Assembly (NCBI RefSeq): GCF_002982075.1
Contig: NZ_PUEJ01000001.1
Location: 1 to 64,000 of the forward strand
DNA: 64,000 nt
Origin: Labrys okinawensis
Lineage (GTDB): Bacteria > Pseudomonadota > Alphaproteobacteria > Rhizobiales > Labraceae
Direction: 5' to 3'
Every line of letters begins with the position of its first letter. Position 1 is the first letter of the stretch. Position numbers and translations under genes: made by a program. The notes beneath the pieces were generated by a model that was not told the DNA's origin, made no database searches, and saw only the letters and a program-made list of their open reading frames with translations. Positions 8,204-18,203 of this stretch are shown here, one piece after another.

Positions 8204-10603
8204 TCAAAAGCGGCTATGGGTGGCCTCCTTGACGGCCTCGATGGCCCCCGCTGCCTCGGAGTTGCCAGTCGCGGCTACCGCTTCGAACACGCGGCGCGCC
8301 TCGGCGAAGCGCTGCAGGTGGAAATAGGACCAGCCTCGCAACATCAGGAGATCGGTCTGTTCCGGCGCAAGGCTGGCGCGCGTGTCCAGTGCCATCAGGG
8401 CCTGGGCATAGCGTCCCCCCTGATAGTCCTTGAGGATGCGCTGTGTGAGAATGGACAGATTGAGCTCCCTGGCCCTACCGGTCGGCTGAGAGGCCTGGGT
8501 GGAGGCCGCGGCCGCCTGGGATGTCAGGCCCAGCCTGAGATAGGCCAGAGACAGGCCGTAGGCGGCATCCTGCCTCTGCTGGGCCGATCCGGCTGACAAG
8601 GCCGCCTGAAAGACGACGACCGCCTCGGACGGCCGATCGAGCTTCATCAGGCACCATCCGCCGGCAACCCCTCCAGGACAACTTCCTCGTCCTGCAGACG
8701 TAGCGGCCGGCGTGGCCGCGGTCTGGCGCGGGCGTGTTGGTGCGCGCCTGGCGGGCCTCTCGGTCACCATCGGCTGGTCGGCGATCGATTGCCCCTGATC
8801 AGCTTGAGGCACAGGCATAAAGACCTGCGGCTGGGAGGCCGGCATCGCCTGCGGCACTTGTCCCGGTAGCATCGCGGCGACCGGCGCCGACCCTCCCGAA
8901 ACGGGCTGCTGGGGCGCAGGCCCAGATAGAACCGGCGCTTGCGGGAATTGCGATGGCTGGGAAGGTTGCTGCATCCCAACCGTCCAGGGAGCCTGGGTCG
9001 CCGGACCGGTCTGCGGGTTCGTTCGCGCCAACTCACGGGCGAGTGCCGGATCGAGGAGAGCGCGAATGCGCAGCGAGCGTTGACCCCAGGCATTGACCAC
9101 GCTTCGGACCATGTCGCGCCGGTTCATGCCGAGATTGGCAATGGCGAGGCCGTAGGCGGAAGGTTCATCGTCGGGCTTCCAGCTCAAGGCGGCCGCGAAC
9201 CAGCGGGCGGCCGTCTCCTCCTGGCGATAGTAATGGGCAAACCAGCCGAGTTGCTGCGCGGCGGCGGGATCACGTTGCGCCGCCACGGCTGCCACAACGC
9301 GGGCGAGGACCTCCGCGGTCAGTGCCGGCGGCGGCTGCTGGGCCAGCAGATTGGCGATCGCCGCCATATAGCTCTTGCGGGCCCCGTCATTGGCATCGTG
9401 CCAGGGAGCCAGAATGGCTTCCGCCTCCGCCGCCCGCTTGAGATCGATCAAGGCCAGGGCAAGGCCCTCCGCGGCAGCCGCCGTATTCTGCCGTTCGAAA
9501 GCCCGGCGATACCACTGCTCGGCCTGCGTGGAATCGCCATGCCCGCGAAAATAACCGCCCAACAGCAGCGCATCCCCCGGCGACTTGTCGGTCCTGGCGA
9601 TGTCGCCGAGTAATCGTAAGTCGGACGGATCGACCACCAGCTTGGGATCTGCGCCTCCGGCCGCAACCGCGTTGCGCGCCAGCCCTTCGCGGATCGAGCG
9701 GAACTCGTCTCCATCGGTTCCGGAACGGCCGAGAGCCAGCAAAGGCTCGATATCCGAGCGAGGCAGCAATGTCATTGCTTTTTGCATGGTCGAGAGACGA
9801 TCATGCGGATCGGTACAGGAGGTAAGGATATAGCGGTAAGCATCCTGGGCCCGCATCTTGCGATCGGTCTGTGCAAAGGCTTCGGCCAAGCGCCAGAGAA
9901 CATCGACATCGCCGCAGGTGAGCAGGCTGGGCGTCATCGTCGCCAGCTCGATTACGGTCATATATTGCTTGGCGTTCGATGCGTTCACGAGGCGCTCGCG
10001 CGTTTCCGCCACCGCAAGACGGTCGAGCAGGTCCTTGGGCGGGATCCAATCGCGTTCCCTGCCCTGGCGGGCAACGATGGCAGCGCGCGCAGCGGCGAAC
10101 TGCCCTTGCGAATAGAGTTGCCACAAGGAGTCGAGCTGGGGGTCGGAGACCGGCGGCGCCTTGAGCGGATCGTCGGGCGGCACCCAATCTGGATAGAGCG
10201 AGCGCAAGCGCGCGATTTCGGTGTTCAGGCGCCGAGTATCGCCCTGGCGCGCAAAATAGCGCAGCGCCGTTTCATCGACCGCCGGTTTGGCGGTTTGTTC
10301 CGCCACCGCCGGCGGAGGTGCCGCTTCGGCTGGCGCGGGGGAGGGCTGCAGCGGGGCCGCCGGCTGGGGCGCCGCCGATGGTGCCGGAGGGGGAGCAGGG
10401 GGAGGCTCGTCGCTTCTTGGCGTCAGGATCTCGGCGGCCTGGGCGCTTCCGGGCCTTATGACAGGGGCTGACGGCGCCGCCTCTTGCTGGCGCCAGGAAG
10501 ATGATTGGGCGTCCGGCTTGGGCCATGGACCGGTGATCTGCCAGGCAACCAAGGCCAGCAGCACCAATCCTGGTATGACGATACGCAAGCCGAACGGTCT
10601 CAC
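8204..10603 (-). CDS. bcsK: BcsK-like TPR protein of the cellulose operon
   Basis: A 799-residue protein starting at a GTG that overlaps the bcsZ stop (GTGA), so it is translationally coupled. It has an N-terminal membrane segment (RIVIPGLVLLALVAWQITG), a proline/alanine-rich linker, a helical repeat domain shared with the paralogue at 6319-8091, a second low-complexity linker around residue 480, and C-terminal TPRs (LMLRGWSYFHLQRFAEARRV). TPR proteins in bcs operons (BcsC, BcsK) form the periplasmic scaffold for cellulose export; there is no outer-membrane barrel here, unlike BcsC. The symbol is assigned from operon position and TPR content and is tentative. Confidence 0.8.
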   Translation of the reverse strand: MRPFGLRIVIPGLVLLALVAWQITGPWPKPDAQSSSWRQQEAAPSAPVIRPGSAQAAEILTPRSDEPPPAPPPAPSAAPQPAAPLQPSPAPAEAAPPPAVAEQTAKPAVDETALRYFARQGDTRRLNTEIARLRSLYPDWVPPDDPLKAPPVSDPQLDSLWQLYSQGQFAAARAAIVARQGRERDWIPPKDLLDRLAVAETRERLVNASNAKQYMTVIELATMTPSLLTCGDVDVLWRLAEAFAQTDRKMRAQDAYRYILTSCTDPHDRLSTMQKAMTLLPRSDIEPLLALGRSGTDGDEFRSIREGLARNAVAAGGADPKLVVDPSDLRLLGDIARTDKSPGDALLLGGYFRGHGDSTQAEQWYRRAFERQNTAAAAEGLALALIDLKRAAEAEAILAPWHDANDGARKSYMAAIANLLAQQPPPALTAEVLARVVAAVAAQRDPAAAQQLGWFAHYYRQEETAARWFAAALSWKPDDEPSAYGLAIANLGMNRRDMVRSVVNAWGQRSLRIRALLDPALARELARTNPQTGPATQAPWTVGMQQPSQPSQFPQAPVLSGPAPQQPVSGGSAPVAAMLPGQVPQAMPASQPQVFMPVPQADQGQSIADQPMVTERPARRAPTRPRQTAATPAATSAGRGSCPGGVAGGWCLMKLDRPSEAVVVFQAALSAGSAQQRQDAAYGLSLAYLRLGLTSQAAAASTQASQPTGRARELNLSILTQRILKDYQGGRYAQALMALDTRASLAPEQTDLLMLRGWSYFHLQRFAEARRVFEAVAATGNSEAAGAIEAVKEATHSRF

Positions 10604-11694
10604 AGGCACTCCGGGTAATGTTGCGCAACGGCCGAAAGGGCCAGCAGATAGAGGGTGGCGGGGTAGTACACTTCCAGCTTCGGCGATCGCAGTTCGGTGG
10701 GAACCGGCTTGTGGTCGAGAGCGCATTGCAGCACGGCCCCGATCATCCGATAACCTGGATCGTCCATGGCGCCGATCTGCTTGTCGCCCGCGAGATCGAA
10801 GATGGGCGGTGCCGCGGTGCCATTTCCCCAGGCCTTGGCGAACGGCTTGAGCAACGCCTGGTCATTGTTGCCCGCGCGCAGGAGATAAAGCGGGATCCGC
10901 ACGGCATCATAGCTGAAGCGAGGCTCGAAGCCCGTCGCCAGGGCCGGCTTGGCTGATTTCAGGGATATCCAGTCGGCAGGAAGTTCGGCACTGCCGAAGC
11001 GGGCATCCCGTATCAGTCCTTCGCCGCTCGCGGCCAGCGCCTTCCAGTCTGTATTGGGCGCCAGGCGCGCCAATACCGGCAGAGCCTCGAAGATCCAGTA
11101 GGACAGATTGAGCACCGGTCCATCGGGCCTGTCCTGCGGGCCGAAACCCTTGACGCCTGGCATGAGGACGGTGTGCGCGCCAACCCGGCGCACAAGCCGC
11201 TGTCCGATCGCTTCCGCCATGTTGCGGGAGGTTTCGGTCCAGGATGACACCTCCCACAGATTGCCGCCCAGGGCGAGTGCATAGGCAATGAGGATGTCGC
11301 CGTCGGCCGCGTTGTTGACGTCGGTGACATGCGGCTTGCTGTCGGGGTCCCAGCGCCATACCGCCAGCCCATCGTCGCGCAGCAGCATTTCATTATGGGT
11401 AAAAGTCCAGATGCGCGTGAAAGTCGCGCGATCGAGTGCCAGCACCGAGAGCAGGAGACCGTAGCCCTGCCCCTCGCTATGGCTGATACTTTTGTTGGCC
11501 GTATCAATGACGCGGCCGTCCAGCGTCACGAAGCGGTCGCGCCAGGACTGCCATTGCTCTGTCGAAAGAGTGCCGGGCTTGGCCGGCTGCCCAAACGAGG
11601 CCGCCCCGCCCTGGCTGGCCGTCAGCATGAATGTCGCGATCATTGCGATGGTAACCAGCAGACGAACGGAGCCGAACATGCGGCGCTCGATCAT
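10600..11694 (-). CDS. bcsZ: cellulase BcsZ, glycoside hydrolase family 8
   Basis: A 364-residue secreted endo-beta-1,4-glucanase. After the signal peptide (LLVTIAMIATFMLTASQGGAA) come the GH8 signatures: the general-acid glutamate in SHSEGQGYG and the catalytic aspartate region WRWDPDSKPHVTDVNNAADGD. The start is an ATG overlapping the bcsB stop (ATGA), giving tight coupling; a longer in-frame upstream extension lies inside bcsB and is rejected. BcsZ trims nascent cellulose in the periplasm and is needed for normal fibre assembly in many bacteria, including agrobacterial CelC. Confidence is high from motifs and context. Confidence 0.94.
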   Translation of the reverse strand: MIERRMFGSVRLLVTIAMIATFMLTASQGGAASFGQPAKPGTLSTEQWQSWRDRFVTLDGRVIDTANKSISHSEGQGYGLLLSVLALDRATFTRIWTFTHNEMLLRDDGLAVWRWDPDSKPHVTDVNNAADGDILIAYALALGGNLWEVSSWTETSRNMAEAIGQRLVRRVGAHTVLMPGVKGFGPQDRPDGPVLNLSYWIFEALPVLARLAPNTDWKALAASGEGLIRDARFGSAELPADWISLKSAKPALATGFEPRFSYDAVRIPLYLLRAGNNDQALLKPFAKAWGNGTAAPPIFDLAGDKQIGAMDDPGYRMIGAVLQCALDHKPVPTELRSPKLEVYYPATLYLLALSAVAQHYPECL

Positions 11695-14195
11695 TGAGAG
11701 ATTCTCCGGCCTATGCGGGATAAGAGCAAAGCTGTCGCGAGGCCGAGCAGGAGGCAAGCCGCAAAAAGCAGGAATGCAAATGCCAGGAGGTTCTCCGAGA
11801 GCCAGTTCGCGGCGATCAGACGCAGATTGGTGAAGGAGAGAGGTTGGGTGGCGGTGAGAGAGGAGGTGGTAACAGGCTGGATCTGCACTTCGGCAAGGCG
11901 GGTATTGTAGGTCGCCAAGCGTCCGGAAAGCTGAAACCATTGCGGGCTGGACGTAAGGGTATTGGCACCGGCACGCAGTTCCCTGGTGCTTGGTGCCGTC
12001 AGCAGCGTCCAGGTCTTGTTGCCGCTTGGGCTCGGGCCTTGTGCGATCATGGCCGAGGTATCTCGCGAAGGATGAAAGGCCACGTCGCGGCTAGGCAGGA
12101 AGCGAAGGGTCTGGCTGGATACCTGGAAGGTCCGCTGGAGCCAATCCTGAAAGGAACTCACATTGCCTCGCCAGCCACCACCTTCTGCTTTCAGTGTGTC
12201 GCGCCAGCGATCGAAGGTTTCCTGGGTATCAGCGGGTTCAGTTGCGGCCACGGGCAGCGTCGCAAGCGTCGGGCCCGGCGGATTTCCAGCAGCGGCCGAA
12301 GGGAGGATGGGTTCATCGTTGTGGGGTTTCCAGCCAGTGCGCAGCTGTTCATCGAGATTGAGTTGCGCTGGCACCTGCTCGGGAATATCCGGAGCCGGCG
12401 CAACGAAGAGGGCATGGCGGTCGTCGAGAGAGGGCGCATTGGGGTCGATGTTGATTAAGCGCCCCGCGGCTAAAGCCATGCGCGCCAGAAGCGTCGCGGT
12501 TGCCGACATCACCGGGCTGTCATATCTGCTGACCACCAGCGCCACCGGATCGACGGCACCATTATAGGGAAAAGCAGTGCCCTGCAGCGCTGCTAGGTTC
12601 GGCTGCTGGGCGATGCGCGCATAGTCCGGCATCACGAATTCACTGCTATCGAACAGGGCGAAACGATTATTGCCTTTGGTCGGTCCCGCCGCACATTGCG
12701 AGTCCATCGTCGTGAAGAGCTGTGCCTCGAAGGTGACGCGGTTCGGCCCCGGACGAAAATGCGTCATGGGAATGCGGATCGGCAGATGTCGCAGGATTTC
12801 ACCACCGCTGGTTCGCAGAGGCGTGGTGGCGGCTATGTTTCCGTTGACATAGATATCAAGATGGCTGCCAGGCAGCACCTCGCCGCTGTAAGCGGCATCC
12901 AGCAGTAGCGTCGCCTCGCCTGCGGAAACCGAGTAGAAGTCAGAAGGCAAGCCGATCTGGAATTCGGTCCTGAAGCGGCGGCCGGCGAACTCCTGGGTGG
13001 GAACGCCGAGACTGGCAAACCTGACATGGCTTTCCCGCAGCAGGAGCGGCGGATTTGGAGCGAACCACCGACTCGTATCGAGCATGTCACGGATGTTTCC
13101 TCGCGGGCGGTCGACCAACGCGCCGACCGCGTCGACGGCCTTGGAGACGGAAGCGGCATCGGGCCCCGACACCAACAGTGTCGACGGGCCGAGCGCTGGA
13201 TCGTCTACGAATGTCACGATGGGGCGGGAATCGGCGTCCCTCGGCACGGTGCGCAGCAACGGCCGTACCTCCTCCACGGTGCCGATCACGGCCGTCACGG
13301 TTCCAGGCTCGATCGAATCTCCCGTGCGATCGGTAACCAGAACATCCAGGTTGGGCATGCCGATGAGAATGGAAGCAGCCTGAGCGAAGCGCAGGATCGG
13401 GTTAGCGGACGCCTTGGCGCCGAGGGATGGCGCGATGATGCGCAAATGCGTCAGGCCGTTGGCATCGGGAGCCGTGGCGGCAAGATCCTCCACGCGCGAC
13501 AATCGCGCCGCTGCCGAGGAGGCGAAATGAAAGGCTGTGGCCACACTGTCGATTTCGGTGCGTAACTCGTAGGTGGAGTTGATAGTGCAATCCGTACGGT
13601 GACGCTGGACCACCTGGAGCCGGACGAGATTTGGCCCGGCCTTCAGAAGATTGGCAGGCAGTTCGGCGGAAAGCTTGCCCGTCTGGTCGGAAGCCGTGAT
13701 CGGCGAATCGAAAACCGTCTGATTGTTGATGGACAGGATGAGGCGGGATGCTTCAGGCGCCACCACGACGGAGGCCTTATAGCCCAAGGTCAGCGTGGTC
13801 GGGCTCGCGACTTGATTCTTGGTCAGAACGACATACCAGGCCCGGCTGTCGACTTCCCCTTCGAGGACGAGATGCCGAAAAGGCATCAGAGGCCGGTCGA
13901 AGGTTTCGGCCTGAGCCGCTTCGACTTTGGGCAGTGCCGATGGGGGAGCAATCACCTGCGGCGAGGGCGGGGGTGTCGGATCGACAGCCGGTGGCGGGGC
14001 AGCGGGCTGGGGCGCCGGATTGGCAGTCGGTGTCGGGGGAACCGGGCTGGGCAATGATGGCGACAAGGCGGGCGCCGGCGCGTTGCTCCTCTCGGGCGCC
14101 ATGTCGAAGGGAGATGCCGATTGATCAGCCCGGGCATGGGACAGGCCTGCCAGCGGCAGCGCCATTGCGACCAGGATGAAGATCAGGCCTCTCAC
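11691..14195 (-). CDS. bcsB: cellulose synthase regulatory/periplasmic subunit BcsB
   Basis: An 834-residue protein with a signal peptide, a proline-rich stretch (residues 30-85), carbohydrate-binding and flavodoxin-like repeats typical of BcsB (for example the HLVLEGEVDSRAWYVVLTKNQ region) and a single C-terminal membrane helix (LLAFAFLLFAACLLLGLATALLL). It partners BcsA, guides the glucan through the periplasm, and its C-terminal helix is required for synthase activity. The start is a GTG overlapping the bcsA stop by four bases. Length is close to the family norm. Confidence 0.93.
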   Translation of the reverse strand: MRGLIFILVAMALPLAGLSHARADQSASPFDMAPERSNAPAPALSPSLPSPVPPTPTANPAPQPAAPPPAVDPTPPPSPQVIAPPSALPKVEAAQAETFDRPLMPFRHLVLEGEVDSRAWYVVLTKNQVASPTTLTLGYKASVVVAPEASRLILSINNQTVFDSPITASDQTGKLSAELPANLLKAGPNLVRLQVVQRHRTDCTINSTYELRTEIDSVATAFHFASSAAARLSRVEDLAATAPDANGLTHLRIIAPSLGAKASANPILRFAQAASILIGMPNLDVLVTDRTGDSIEPGTVTAVIGTVEEVRPLLRTVPRDADSRPIVTFVDDPALGPSTLLVSGPDAASVSKAVDAVGALVDRPRGNIRDMLDTSRWFAPNPPLLLRESHVRFASLGVPTQEFAGRRFRTEFQIGLPSDFYSVSAGEATLLLDAAYSGEVLPGSHLDIYVNGNIAATTPLRTSGGEILRHLPIRIPMTHFRPGPNRVTFEAQLFTTMDSQCAAGPTKGNNRFALFDSSEFVMPDYARIAQQPNLAALQGTAFPYNGAVDPVALVVSRYDSPVMSATATLLARMALAAGRLINIDPNAPSLDDRHALFVAPAPDIPEQVPAQLNLDEQLRTGWKPHNDEPILPSAAAGNPPGPTLATLPVAATEPADTQETFDRWRDTLKAEGGGWRGNVSSFQDWLQRTFQVSSQTLRFLPSRDVAFHPSRDTSAMIAQGPSPSGNKTWTLLTAPSTRELRAGANTLTSSPQWFQLSGRLATYNTRLAEVQIQPVTTSSLTATQPLSFTNLRLIAANWLSENLLAFAFLLFAACLLLGLATALLLSRIGRRISQ

Positions 14196-16390
14196 GTTGG
14201 CTCTCCCGCCCTTTGTTGCGGCACCGGGGAATCGGCCCTGGCCGGTACGGAAGCACGATAGAGATAGATCAGGCCGCGCACCGTTTGCTTGAGGGCCAGC
14301 GCGTAGAACCAGATGGTGCCGCGTAAGATGCCTGGATTGTAGCGACGGGCGGCCTGGAAGGCCGTCCAGCGGTCGGACGTTGCATAGAGGAGATCGGCTA
14401 CGAGGCGGAAATGGATCGGGTCCGACGTCTGGAAGCGCACTCCTATCGTCGTGCTTCCGGCGCCGGCACTAACCCTTCGAACGACCACCGGCAATTCCGG
14501 CCTCCCGTCCAATCGCGACAATGGGGTAAAGCGGATCCGCAACAGGCTCTCGCGCTCGAGACCCTTGACGGCTCCGACGATGCTGATGCCTGCACCGTTG
14601 GTGGAGACATTCTCGATCATCGCCGGAATGACAGTATCGCCGAGTATCAACTCACAACGCCGGTCCGCCCTCACGCGCTGGCTCGACTGGCGCTCGCCAC
14701 GCTCCGAGACCACGCCGAGCGCGCAGCCGGCCAGCAGAACGTTCAGCAGGTTCCACATGCCGACCACCAAGGTGACATCCGCCTTGTAGGGCTGTTCGAT
14801 CAGGCGGAAGACCGTCATGCCCATGCCGGCGATCAGCACGCAGAAAAAGGCGAAGAGCGGCCAGGCTATTTCAGAAAGCCTGCTTTCCTGGACGGAGTCG
14901 TCCTTGGCCGTCACCCGGAAGGTCGGTTTGGTCGGATGCATGATGACCGATGCCAGCGCTGGCAGCAGATAGAGCGTCTGGGCGTATTCGTAGAGTTCCG
15001 AAATCCAGGGCCAACGATACGAACCATAAAGATAGTTCTGCATCATCAGGTTCACCAGCATGTAGGAGAGCGTATAAGACAGAAACTCCTGGCCGGAGGC
15101 GACGAAGATCTCAAGATTGAAGAACAGGTAAAAAAGCGGGGCGACGAGAAAGACGAGGCGCGCCAGGGGAAAGAACCAGAATAGAATACTCGACATATAG
15201 CAAAGGCGCTGGGAGATCTTGAGGCCGCGCTTCATGAAAGGACGTTGGAACAGCAATATCTGCACCATGCCTTGGGCCCAACGCGAACGCTGGCCGATGA
15301 AGCTGGCAAATGTCGCCGGCTGCAGGCCTGCGATCAGAGGCTTGTCGACATAGATGCTGTGCCAGCCTCGCGCGTGCAGTTCCATGGCCGTTTCGCAGTC
15401 CTCCGTGATGCTGCGGCCCTTGAAACCCTCGGTCGCCTCGAGAGCGGAGCGGCGAAGAGCCGCTGCTGAGCCGCAGAAGAACGAGGAATTCCACTTGTCG
15501 AGCCCGCGCTGGATGATGCCGTAGAACATCTCGTTCTCGGACGGCATCTTCTGGAACGTGCGCAGATTGCGTTCGATCGGATCCGGGTTCAGGAAGAAGT
15601 GCGGCGTCTGCACCATGAACAGGCTCGGATCATCCCGGAAGAAGCCGACGGTGCTATGCAGGAAGTCCCTGGCCGGAGCGTGATCGGCGTCGAAGACGAC
15701 CACGATATCGCTGGAGGAGTGGGCGAGGCCGTTGTTGAGGTTGCCGGCCTTGGCATGCTCGTTGCGGGCACGGGTGAGATAGTTGGCACCCAATTCCTCG
15801 CATAGGCGTTTCAGCTGCGCATGACGCTGCTGGGCCTCCATTGCCGCCTGGAGATCTTTCGAGTTGCGTTTTTGCTCCGTGCCGCCGTCATCGAGGAGAT
15901 AGACATGCAGTTTGTCGGGCGGATAATCCATGCCCAATGCTGCCGCGAGCGTTCCCGCCAGAAGTTCGGCCCCTTCATTGTAGCTGGGAATGAAGACATC
16001 CACGCTCGGCAGTTCATCGTCGCGCAGGCGCGGCGCCACCCGTGACGGAAGCGGCGTGGCGACAACGAAGAGCGACAGCGCCAGCATCGCGACACAGTAC
16101 ATTTCAGCCAGATAGACAATCAGCCCGACAATGAAATTCTCGGGCTGGTTTATCGGCGGCAGCGTGCTGGTGGTGCGCCAGTAGACGTAGCGCAGCACGA
16201 TCGATGTTCCCAGGGCAAGCGCGATCAGGCGCCAGACGCCGGTCGGCTTGACCGCCTTGAGGAGCGCCATCGCGATCACCACGGTGGTGCCCGCGATGAG
16301 ATGGGTCTGCTGGCTGATCGGCAAGGTTACCAGCACCAGCACGAAAAGAGAGGTGAGCAACCAGAACAAGACGACGAGAGCTTTTGTCAT
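14192..16390 (-). CDS. bcsA: cellulose synthase catalytic subunit BcsA (GT2 with PilZ)
   Basis: A 732-residue inner-membrane glycosyltransferase that polymerises UDP-glucose and extrudes beta-1,4-glucan. All processive GT2 motifs are present: DDG at 167-169, DAD at 234-236, TED at 329-331 and QRSRW at 367-371, flanked by membrane helices. The C-terminal PilZ domain is visible as basic residues RVRADRR followed by ENVSTNGAG (the NxSxxG half), which binds c-di-GMP and relieves autoinhibition. The ATG overlaps the bcsN stop (ATGA). A diguanylate cyclase gene lies 1.8 kb upstream. Confidence 0.97.
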   Translation of the reverse strand: MTKALVVLFWLLTSLFVLVLVTLPISQQTHLIAGTTVVIAMALLKAVKPTGVWRLIALALGTSIVLRYVYWRTTSTLPPINQPENFIVGLIVYLAEMYCVAMLALSLFVVATPLPSRVAPRLRDDELPSVDVFIPSYNEGAELLAGTLAAALGMDYPPDKLHVYLLDDGGTEQKRNSKDLQAAMEAQQRHAQLKRLCEELGANYLTRARNEHAKAGNLNNGLAHSSSDIVVVFDADHAPARDFLHSTVGFFRDDPSLFMVQTPHFFLNPDPIERNLRTFQKMPSENEMFYGIIQRGLDKWNSSFFCGSAAALRRSALEATEGFKGRSITEDCETAMELHARGWHSIYVDKPLIAGLQPATFASFIGQRSRWAQGMVQILLFQRPFMKRGLKISQRLCYMSSILFWFFPLARLVFLVAPLFYLFFNLEIFVASGQEFLSYTLSYMLVNLMMQNYLYGSYRWPWISELYEYAQTLYLLPALASVIMHPTKPTFRVTAKDDSVQESRLSEIAWPLFAFFCVLIAGMGMTVFRLIEQPYKADVTLVVGMWNLLNVLLAGCALGVVSERGERQSSQRVRADRRCELILGDTVIPAMIENVSTNGAGISIVGAVKGLERESLLRIRFTPLSRLDGRPELPVVVRRVSAGAGSTTIGVRFQTSDPIHFRLVADLLYATSDRWTAFQAARRYNPGILRGTIWFYALALKQTVRGLIYLYRASVPARADSPVPQQRAGEPT

Positions 16391-17391
16391 GGCTGTGTCC
16401 CCTGGGGAGGAGCCGGGATCACGGGTGGCGGCGGCACGGCGGCGGAACCGGCGCCCGCTTGCACGGCGGGAGGGGGAGGAATGGCAACGCCGGTGGCAGC
16501 CGGGGCCATGACAGGTGGTGGGGAGGCGAACACCCCGGCGCGCACAGGTGCTCGCTTACGGCGAGGGACCGCCGCGGCGGGAGCCGCCGGCGGAGGCGCT
16601 GCCGACAGAGGCGAGGGCCCGATCGGTGCGCCGGCGGCTCCGATATCCGGGGACAGGGGGCGTGGCGCCTGTGACCAACTTCCGCTCGACAGCGATGCGT
16701 TGACATTGAGGCCCATCATGGCGGCGACGAGGTTGGTCTCGGTCGCATTGGGACGACACAGGCGAAGACGGATGGAGACGGTGGCGCGCCGGTTGAACAG
16801 GGACACGTCGAGATCCGGGGTTGCGATGCGCTGCCAGGCGTAGATGCACAATTCACCGCGGGCGGCCCGGCCGAGCGCATAGCCGAAAGGTCCATACTGG
16901 TTCTGGACATAGGTCAGCGAACGGCGCATGGGCACTCCCGGCAGAGCCGTCTGGGCCTCGCCGGCAAGTTGTTCTTCATTGAGCGGTCGGTCCGCTAGCC
17001 TGTCCTCCACACCGGCAATCGAATTGCTGATGCCTAGAACATCGACCCGCAATTCGTTTTGTCCCGGCGCGGCTCCATCGGTGGCGAGCGCGATGGCCTG
17101 GCGCGTCGCATTGGCATAGGTCGTCTGGACGATCGATATTACCGGCGGCGCCCCCGGCCCCAGGGAGGCGAAGGCCGCCTCGGGCGGCACGACCGTGACC
17201 GAACTGGTATCGGAGACCACGGAGCGCGGCGTACTGCAGCCCCACAGAAGAGGCACTATGCTTGTGCAGAATATGATTGTGAAACGGCGAGAGATTTGTC
17301 GATTTCTTCTCCCTGACGAGTCACGTTGAACTGCCAAAGGATAACCTCCCACCCGGCGAGACAAACCCCTTGGATTCGCAAGGTGCTCCAT
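16387..17391 (-). CDS. bcsN: cellulose biosynthesis protein BcsN
   Basis: A putative outer-membrane or periplasmic lipoprotein of about 334 residues. A basic N-terminus is followed by FTIIFCTSIVPLLWGC, a lipobox-like sequence with the candidate lipidated cysteine. The middle (VPMRRSLTYVQNQYGPFGYALG, ELCIYAWQRI) matches the rhizobial BcsN family as I recall it. The C-terminal 90 residues are proline- and alanine-rich. It is the first gene of the bcs operon. Its biochemical role is not established. The start is taken at the ATG at 17391; a TTG six bases upstream is in frame. Confidence 0.85.
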   Translation of the reverse strand: MEHLANPRGLSRRVGGYPLAVQRDSSGRRNRQISRRFTIIFCTSIVPLLWGCSTPRSVVSDTSSVTVVPPEAAFASLGPGAPPVISIVQTTYANATRQAIALATDGAAPGQNELRVDVLGISNSIAGVEDRLADRPLNEEQLAGEAQTALPGVPMRRSLTYVQNQYGPFGYALGRAARGELCIYAWQRIATPDLDVSLFNRRATVSIRLRLCRPNATETNLVAAMMGLNVNASLSSGSWSQAPRPLSPDIGAAGAPIGPSPLSAAPPPAAPAAAVPRRKRAPVRAGVFASPPPVMAPAATGVAIPPPPAVQAGAGSAAVPPPPVIPAPPQGTQP

Positions 17392-17397
17392 GAACAA

Positions 17398-17923
17398 GCC
17401 ATTTCACGCAATCAAACAATCAATATCGCAATGAATAACCATCAAAGCGTTTGCGTCAATATCTCCGCCAAAACATGGGATTACCTTAAGGTATATTACT
17501 CAAGGAATCGAACATTATTCCCAAACGTGACGTTCAACAATAAGCCATATTTCTAATATTATATGAATATATATTCCCGAAAAAATAAGTATATTTGTTA
17601 TTTAAATTAAGTAGTCTTCGGATTTTTTGGAAGATCGACTAGAATTATAAACATATCATAAAAATTTCATGTATTTGATATTAAAATCATTATACAAAAG
17701 CATTGAAGTAAAAAATTTATGCAATATTAAATGAGTGAAAAACTGATAAATGGCGTTCAATGCATGAAAAACGCTTTGCGCCGCAATAGAATGGCGAGGT
17801 CGTGCTGAGTGCGATACACATCGCTATAAGTTAACAGGATATTGGAGCATGTGCACCTGATGGTGTATCTCTCGAATCGTTTTACGTCAGTGTTCGCCCG
17901 AAACGATCGTGGGCCAGCTATCC
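17398..17923. promoter_or_regulatory. AT-rich island upstream of the bcs operon
   Basis: About 500 bases without a convincing gene. From about 17520 to 17760 the sequence is roughly three-quarters A+T by eye, with long A and T runs, in sharp contrast to its GC-rich surroundings. It must contain the bcsN promoter (reading leftward). AT-rich stretches of this kind upstream of surface polysaccharide genes in rhizobia are typical targets of silencers such as MucR; that role is inferred. Confidence 0.5.
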
Positions 17924-18075
17924 AGGCGAACATCGCCTGACCAAGCCCAACCATCCCTGGACCAATGGGCAGGTCGAACGCACGAACTGGACCATCAAGG
18001 AAGCGACCGTTCAGCGCTACCACTATGATCGCCACGAACAGCTCGAAAGCCATCTCTCCGACTTCGTGGCCTCAA
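17924..18075 (+). pseudogene. IS481-family transposase relic (C-terminal integrase part)
   Basis: The + strand reads EHRLTKPNHPWTNGQVERTN followed by IKEATVQRYHYDRHEQLESHL, a close match to the end of the DDE integrase domain in IS481-type transposases, including the catalytic glutamate in GQVER. Sequence before and after is unrelated or frameshifted, and just downstream another frame shows QMPGLNT, which I recall from the extreme C-terminus of such enzymes, implying an internal deletion. It is a non-functional scar next to the AT-rich island. Confidence 0.8.
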
Positions 18076-18203
18076 ATGCCGGGACTAAACACCTGGCGCA
18101 CCTCCTTTCGGTTCATCAAGGTCGACCAGCTTGCCAGCCCCACACGCGGAAAGCCTGCCAAGCCGCTGCGCGACCGCGACGGTCCGTAAAACCAAGCCTG
18201 AAC

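Noticed and set aside
8340-8364. GGAAC-N16-GTT motif on the minus strand
   Set aside because: Lies inside the BcsK-like gene near its 3' end with no gene start downstream; taken as chance.
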